From: Gordius sp. MW1
Taxonomy: Eukaryota; Nematomorpha; Gordioida; Gordea; Gordiidae
DNA length: 64,000 nt
NCBI GenBank assembly: GCA_964036665.1
Contig: OZ038527.1
Location: 21,919,901 to 21,983,900, forward strand
Direction of reading: 5' to 3'
The notes below the pieces were generated by a model. That model was not told where the DNA came from and ran no database searches. It saw nothing but the letters and a program-made list of their open reading frames with translations. How positions within the stretch are numbered: the stretch's first letter is position 1; the number at the start of each line of letters is the position of its first letter. The translations under genes and the position numbers were made by a program. This document shows positions 59,775-64,000 of the stretch, in pieces.

Positions 59775-62104
59775 TATGAAAGGAAAGATTCTTATTTTTT
59801 TTCTGTTGTTGGTTCATCCAAAAGCTGAACAATGAGACATTTGATGGTGTTTTCAAATATTTTATAATTACTTAAAGCATGACTGATTTTAGATGATATA
59901 TTAAAGTACACACTACAGCTAATATTAAATTAAAATAAAACCCAATTAACATAAAACAAGTTTTTGGTAGCATTTTAGAGAGAAATTTAATTAACCAAAA
60001 TCATGAAATTATGATAAAAATGATAACAAATTACTTAAAAGTAATTTAAAAATGTTTACAAAATTGAAAAACGTATCTTATCTGATGGAAATCATTATAA
60101 ATAAATTGTAAACATCAAATACTTACACAGAAATGATTCAGAATTTATTAAAACAATAATAAATTTAATCTTAATTAAAATAAATTCAATATAATAAATT
60201 ATTTAAATTTTATAACAAATATAAAATATCATTGAAAATATTGAAACAGTAGCCATATTATACAAATAAAATATTTTGAGGATATAAAATTTATACCTAT
60301 TTAATATTTTATAAACTTATACATTATTTGATATAATTTATTGTTTGTTGGAGATCAAGTCTAAATAAGCAACCATTATTTATTAAAAATAATAAAATTA
60401 ATTATATGTTGTTAAATAAAGACTATTATGTATTAATTTGAATTTGGGAAGAAATAATATGGAAATAATACAACTTTTATTTAATCTTCATAAAATTTTA
60501 TGGTATAGATATGTATGCATGTAGTACATGCAAATGGCGGTAAAACAAGCATCACTTTTTCGGTACGTGTGTGCGTATAATGAATGAGCAGTCTATTTAA
60601 TATTTAGTCTATGGTTCTACTTTATATCAGGCGCGTAGCCAGGATTTTCACGAGGGGGAGGGGAAACCTGGCAAAAATATTTCCCCCCAATTTATTTGTA
60701 ATTCAAAGTAAAAGTAAACAACCAAAAAGTCGGGCTCGCTGCTGGGCCCACTCGGCTAAGGGATCGGGCAGGCTACCGTTCTAAATATTTTTAAGTAGGC
60801 CTGGGCGGGCACCATAATGAGATTTTTTATATAGTTTACTATTTTTTTGTCACCTTTCTATTTATAAAAATTCTAGAATTAGATCAAAATTTTTTGAAAA
60901 TAAGACAAAATTAATTCTTGTTCAATAATCATATTCGGAAATTTTACAAAGCATTATTGTCAAAAATAAATCAAAAAAATGTGATGTATATATTATATTA
61001 TGTTTCTAGGTTTTTATAGGTGTCTTAAAGTCCTTGATGTAACTAAACTATAATATTTTAACCCATTTAATTTAATTATTAATCAGAAAACAGGACGCCA
61101 CTGCTATATATAAACGCTCGTAGCTTTTTTAAATTAATTTTATGTTTGCAAACAAGCTTAGGTCTTCTGTCTTTTGTTTGGGTTTTTACATACAATTCAA
61201 GCCCAAAAGATTTTGCCTTATACAAAATAATTTTATTTAAAATTAAGTGTGCTTATTGTAAAACAATTAAGACGTTTACTCAAAAACTGCTATATGGGTA
61301 TATAAAATGATTTGGTACATAATTAGATAAATAAAAAATACAAAATGGAATTTGTCCATGTACTATTAGAATTATGGATTGTGTTGAATAGATTGGTGAA
61401 TCTAAAAAAAGACGATCTCTATAGTTATTTCATATTGGCAGAATCAAATGACATATCATAAGGTAACATGGTAATGGTTGAGTTTTTATGCTAAAATTGG
61501 GGCATCGTGACAACCATTGGCGTAGCTAGCTTTTTTTCCCTTAGGAGGAGGGTTGAAGTTTAATCTTACACAAGTGGGGAGGGGTCATTTTTCCCCAATA
61601 GCCATTTGTTAAACATAATGGTTAGCTGTTCCAAGCAGCGTAGCTTGGGTTCCACCATAGGTGGAGGTGGAGGGGAACATTAATTTTCACCAAGTGAGGA
61701 GGAGGTAAACGGCGATTGAAATAATTTTTATAAATTGGTTTGTTATAAATAAATGTTCAACTGCTCTTTTCAATATTTTCTCCCGTTATGCTTATCCATA
61801 ATCATAATTCGCTTAGCTCCTGCCCTTCCAAATCTAATCAATATTATATGTCCAATCAGTTTAGGTCCACGCATTGTTTACCTATGACATAGCCCTAATC
61901 AATCCCGAAAGATATATTCCCTCAACAAATTCTATTATTTCAAATGGATATCGCAAAAAAAAACGACAATATTTAAAAATTAATTAGTGTCTGGCTAACT
62001 ATAGGAACTGGTAAATATAAGATGGAACCGTCATAATGACTAATGATGCTATTTAGCGCATCCTTTAAGACCTGCGTTACAAGGAGTAAACAGACTTAAT
62101 CCCT
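59775..62104. other. AT-rich DNA with transposon-end remnants
   Basis: No gene supported. 60,630-60,800 has 'gcgcgtagccaggatttt' and a 'gggcctgggcgggcaccata' patch, resembling MITE or hAT ends seen elsewhere in the window. 61,515-61,720 has 'ggcgtagctagc', two 'agtgaggagg'-type blocks and an inner 'gcgtagcttggg', probably two decayed MITEs of the GGGCGTAGCC type. Confidence 0.45.
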
Positions 62105-64000
62105 TTTAAGATAGACAGACTATTGAGATCTTATGACATAAACTACTTCCCAGTATTGAAGAAAAATTAATTTGATAATATGTAGGGTTTTGGGCCTTAC
62201 AGATTAATTAAAAAACACTTAAATGTAATTGCTAATTTTACAAGAGTTATATACATTATGATCTTTCTTACACTTCTAAGATAGAATATTGAGATCTAAT
62301 GACATAAAATACTTCCCAGTATTGAAGAAAAATATATTTGATAAAAGGTCGGGTTTTGGGCCTTACAGATTAATTAAAATAACACTTAAAGGTAATTGCT
62401 AATTTTACAAGAGTTATATACATTATGATCTTTCTTACACTTTTAAGATAGTCTATTGAGATCTATGACATAAAATACTTCCCAGTGCTCAAGAAAAATT
62501 AATCTGATGGAATGTCGGGTTTTGGGCCCTACATACTAATTAAAAAACACTTAAATGTAATTGCTAATTTCGAATGACTTATATACATTATCATCTTTCC
62601 TAAACTTTTAAGATAGACTTTTGAGATCTAATGACATAAACTACTTCCCAGTATTGAAGAAAAATTAATTTGATAATATGTAGGGTTTTGGGCCTTACAG
62701 GTTAATTAATAAACACTTATATGTAATTGCTAATTTAAAATGAATAATATATATTATAATCTTTCTTAAACTTTTAAGATAGAATATTGAGATCTAATGA
62801 CATAAAATATTTCCCAGTATTGAAGAAAAATAAATTTGATAGAATGTCGGGTATTGGGCCTTACATATTAATTAAAACACTTAAATGTAATTGCTAATCT
62901 TAAATGAATTATATACATTATGACATTTCTTACACTTTTAAAATTGACTATTGAGATCTAATGACATAAACTACTTTCCAGTATTGAAGAAAAATTAATT
63001 TGATGATATGTAGGGTTTTGGGCCTTACAGATTAATTAAAAAACACTTAAATGTAATTTCTAATTTAAAATGAATAATATATATTATAATCTTTCTTACA
63101 CTTTTAAAATTGCCTATTGAGATTAAATGACATAAAATACTTCCCAGTTTTCAAGAAAAATTAATATGATAGAATGTCGGGTTTTCGGCCTTACAGATTA
63201 ATTAAAAAACACTTAAATGTAATTGCTAATTTAAAATGAATTATATACATTATGATCTTTCTTACACTTTTAAGATAGAATATTGAGATCTAATGACATA
63301 AAATACTTCCCAGTATTGAAGAAAAATATATTTGATAAAAGGTCGGGTTTTGGGCCTTACAGATTAATTAAAAAACACTTAAATGTAATTGCTAATTTAA
63401 AATATATTATATACATTATCATCTTTCTTACACTTTTAATAAAGACTATTAAGATCTAATGACATAACATAAAATACTTCTCGGTGCTCAAGAAAAATTA
63501 ATCTGATAGGATTTCGGGTTTTGGGCCTTACAAATTAATTAAAAAACACTTAAATGTAATTGCTAATTTAAAATATATTATATACATTATCATCTTTCTT
63601 ACACTTTTAATAAAGACTATTAAGATCTAATGACATAAAATACTTCCCGGTGCTCAAGAAAAATTAATCTGATAGAATGTCGGGTTTTGGGCCTTACAGA
63701 TTAATTAAAAACACTTAAATATAATTGTCAATTTAAAATGAATTAATTACATTATAATCTTTCTTACACTTTTAAAATATCCTATTGAAATCTAATGACA
63801 TAAAATACTTCCCAGTGTTCAAGAAAAAATAATATGATAGAATGTCGGGTTTTGGGCCTTACAGATTAATTAAAAAACACTTAAATGTAATTACTAATTT
63901 AAAATATATTATATACATTATCATCTTTCTTACACTTTTAATAAAGACATTTAAGATCTAATGACATAAAATACTTCCCGGTGCTCAAGAAAAATTAATC
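62105..64000 (+). repeat. 166-bp satellite array running out of the window
   Basis: At least eleven and a half units. The landmark 'gggccttac' recurs near 62,192, 62,358, 62,524, 62,690, 62,856, 63,020, 63,186, 63,352, 63,523, 63,689 and 63,854, giving periods of 164-171 bases, mostly 166. Each unit holds 'gagatctaatgacataaa', 'acttcccagtattgaagaaa', 'agattaattaaaaaacactt' and 'aatgtaattgctaattt'. Variants fall into types: units with 'tgtaggg' versus 'tgtcggg', and later units sharing 'cttttaataaagac' and 'ggtgctcaag'. No coding content. Confidence 0.95.

Overview
This is AT-rich, repeat-dominated nuclear DNA from an invertebrate animal. Spliced genes, non-LTR retrotransposons, hAT and Mutator-type DNA transposons, a Ty3-type LTR fossil and Helentron-like repeats rule out a prokaryote. 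The phylum cannot be fixed from the window. Very short introns in transposon genes (33, 40 and 41 nt) and a divergent single-exon GPCR would fit a flatworm, but other invertebrates are possible.

Host genes are few. A rhodopsin-like GPCR (27,005-28,243, +) is intact in one exon and lacks several class-defining residues. A three-exon UBALD (UBA-like domain) gene lies at 47,621-48,418 (+). One orphan exon resembling Xaa-Pro aminopeptidase 1 lies at 5,936-6,104 (+).

The rest is mostly mobile DNA. 0.9-2.1 kb: decayed MULE transposase with two recognisable short introns. 2.4-2.8 kb: a 124-bp tandem repeat. 3.65-5.57 kb: an element with ~380-bp inverted repeats and a small hAT-type MITE inside. 8.3-20.6 kb: two nearly full-length APE-type LINEs head to head. 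The left copy is split in its (TATG)n tail by a 4-kb hAT-type foldback element, which itself contains a 1.15-kb hAT. 22.4-23.1 kb and 30.1-33.5 kb: old LINEs of another family, the second holding a small LTR (TRIM-like) fossil. 34.1-35.3 kb: a second kind of hAT. 36.3-42.0 kb: a large palindromic foldback element interrupted in one arm by a Helentron-like repeat and in the other by a hAT. 42.6-44.7, 50.9-52.2 and 52.3-54.3 kb: three more Helentron-like (pearl/INE-1-like) copies with tandem cores, a tRNA-like internal segment and a 3' hairpin. 54.5-55.1 kb: a hAT MITE. 55.7-59.8 kb: a young but broken Ty3 element. 62.1 kb to the window end: a 166-bp satellite.

Five hAT-type insertions have exact 8-bp target duplications that can be read directly. 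The foldback palindrome at 36.3-42.0 kb keeps an uninterrupted copy of the Helentron-like element's target in its other arm, so that insertion can be reconstructed from this window alone. The most unusual structures are this nested palindrome, the tRNA-like pol III module in the Helentron-like repeats, and the two LINE copies that share the same two coding defects.
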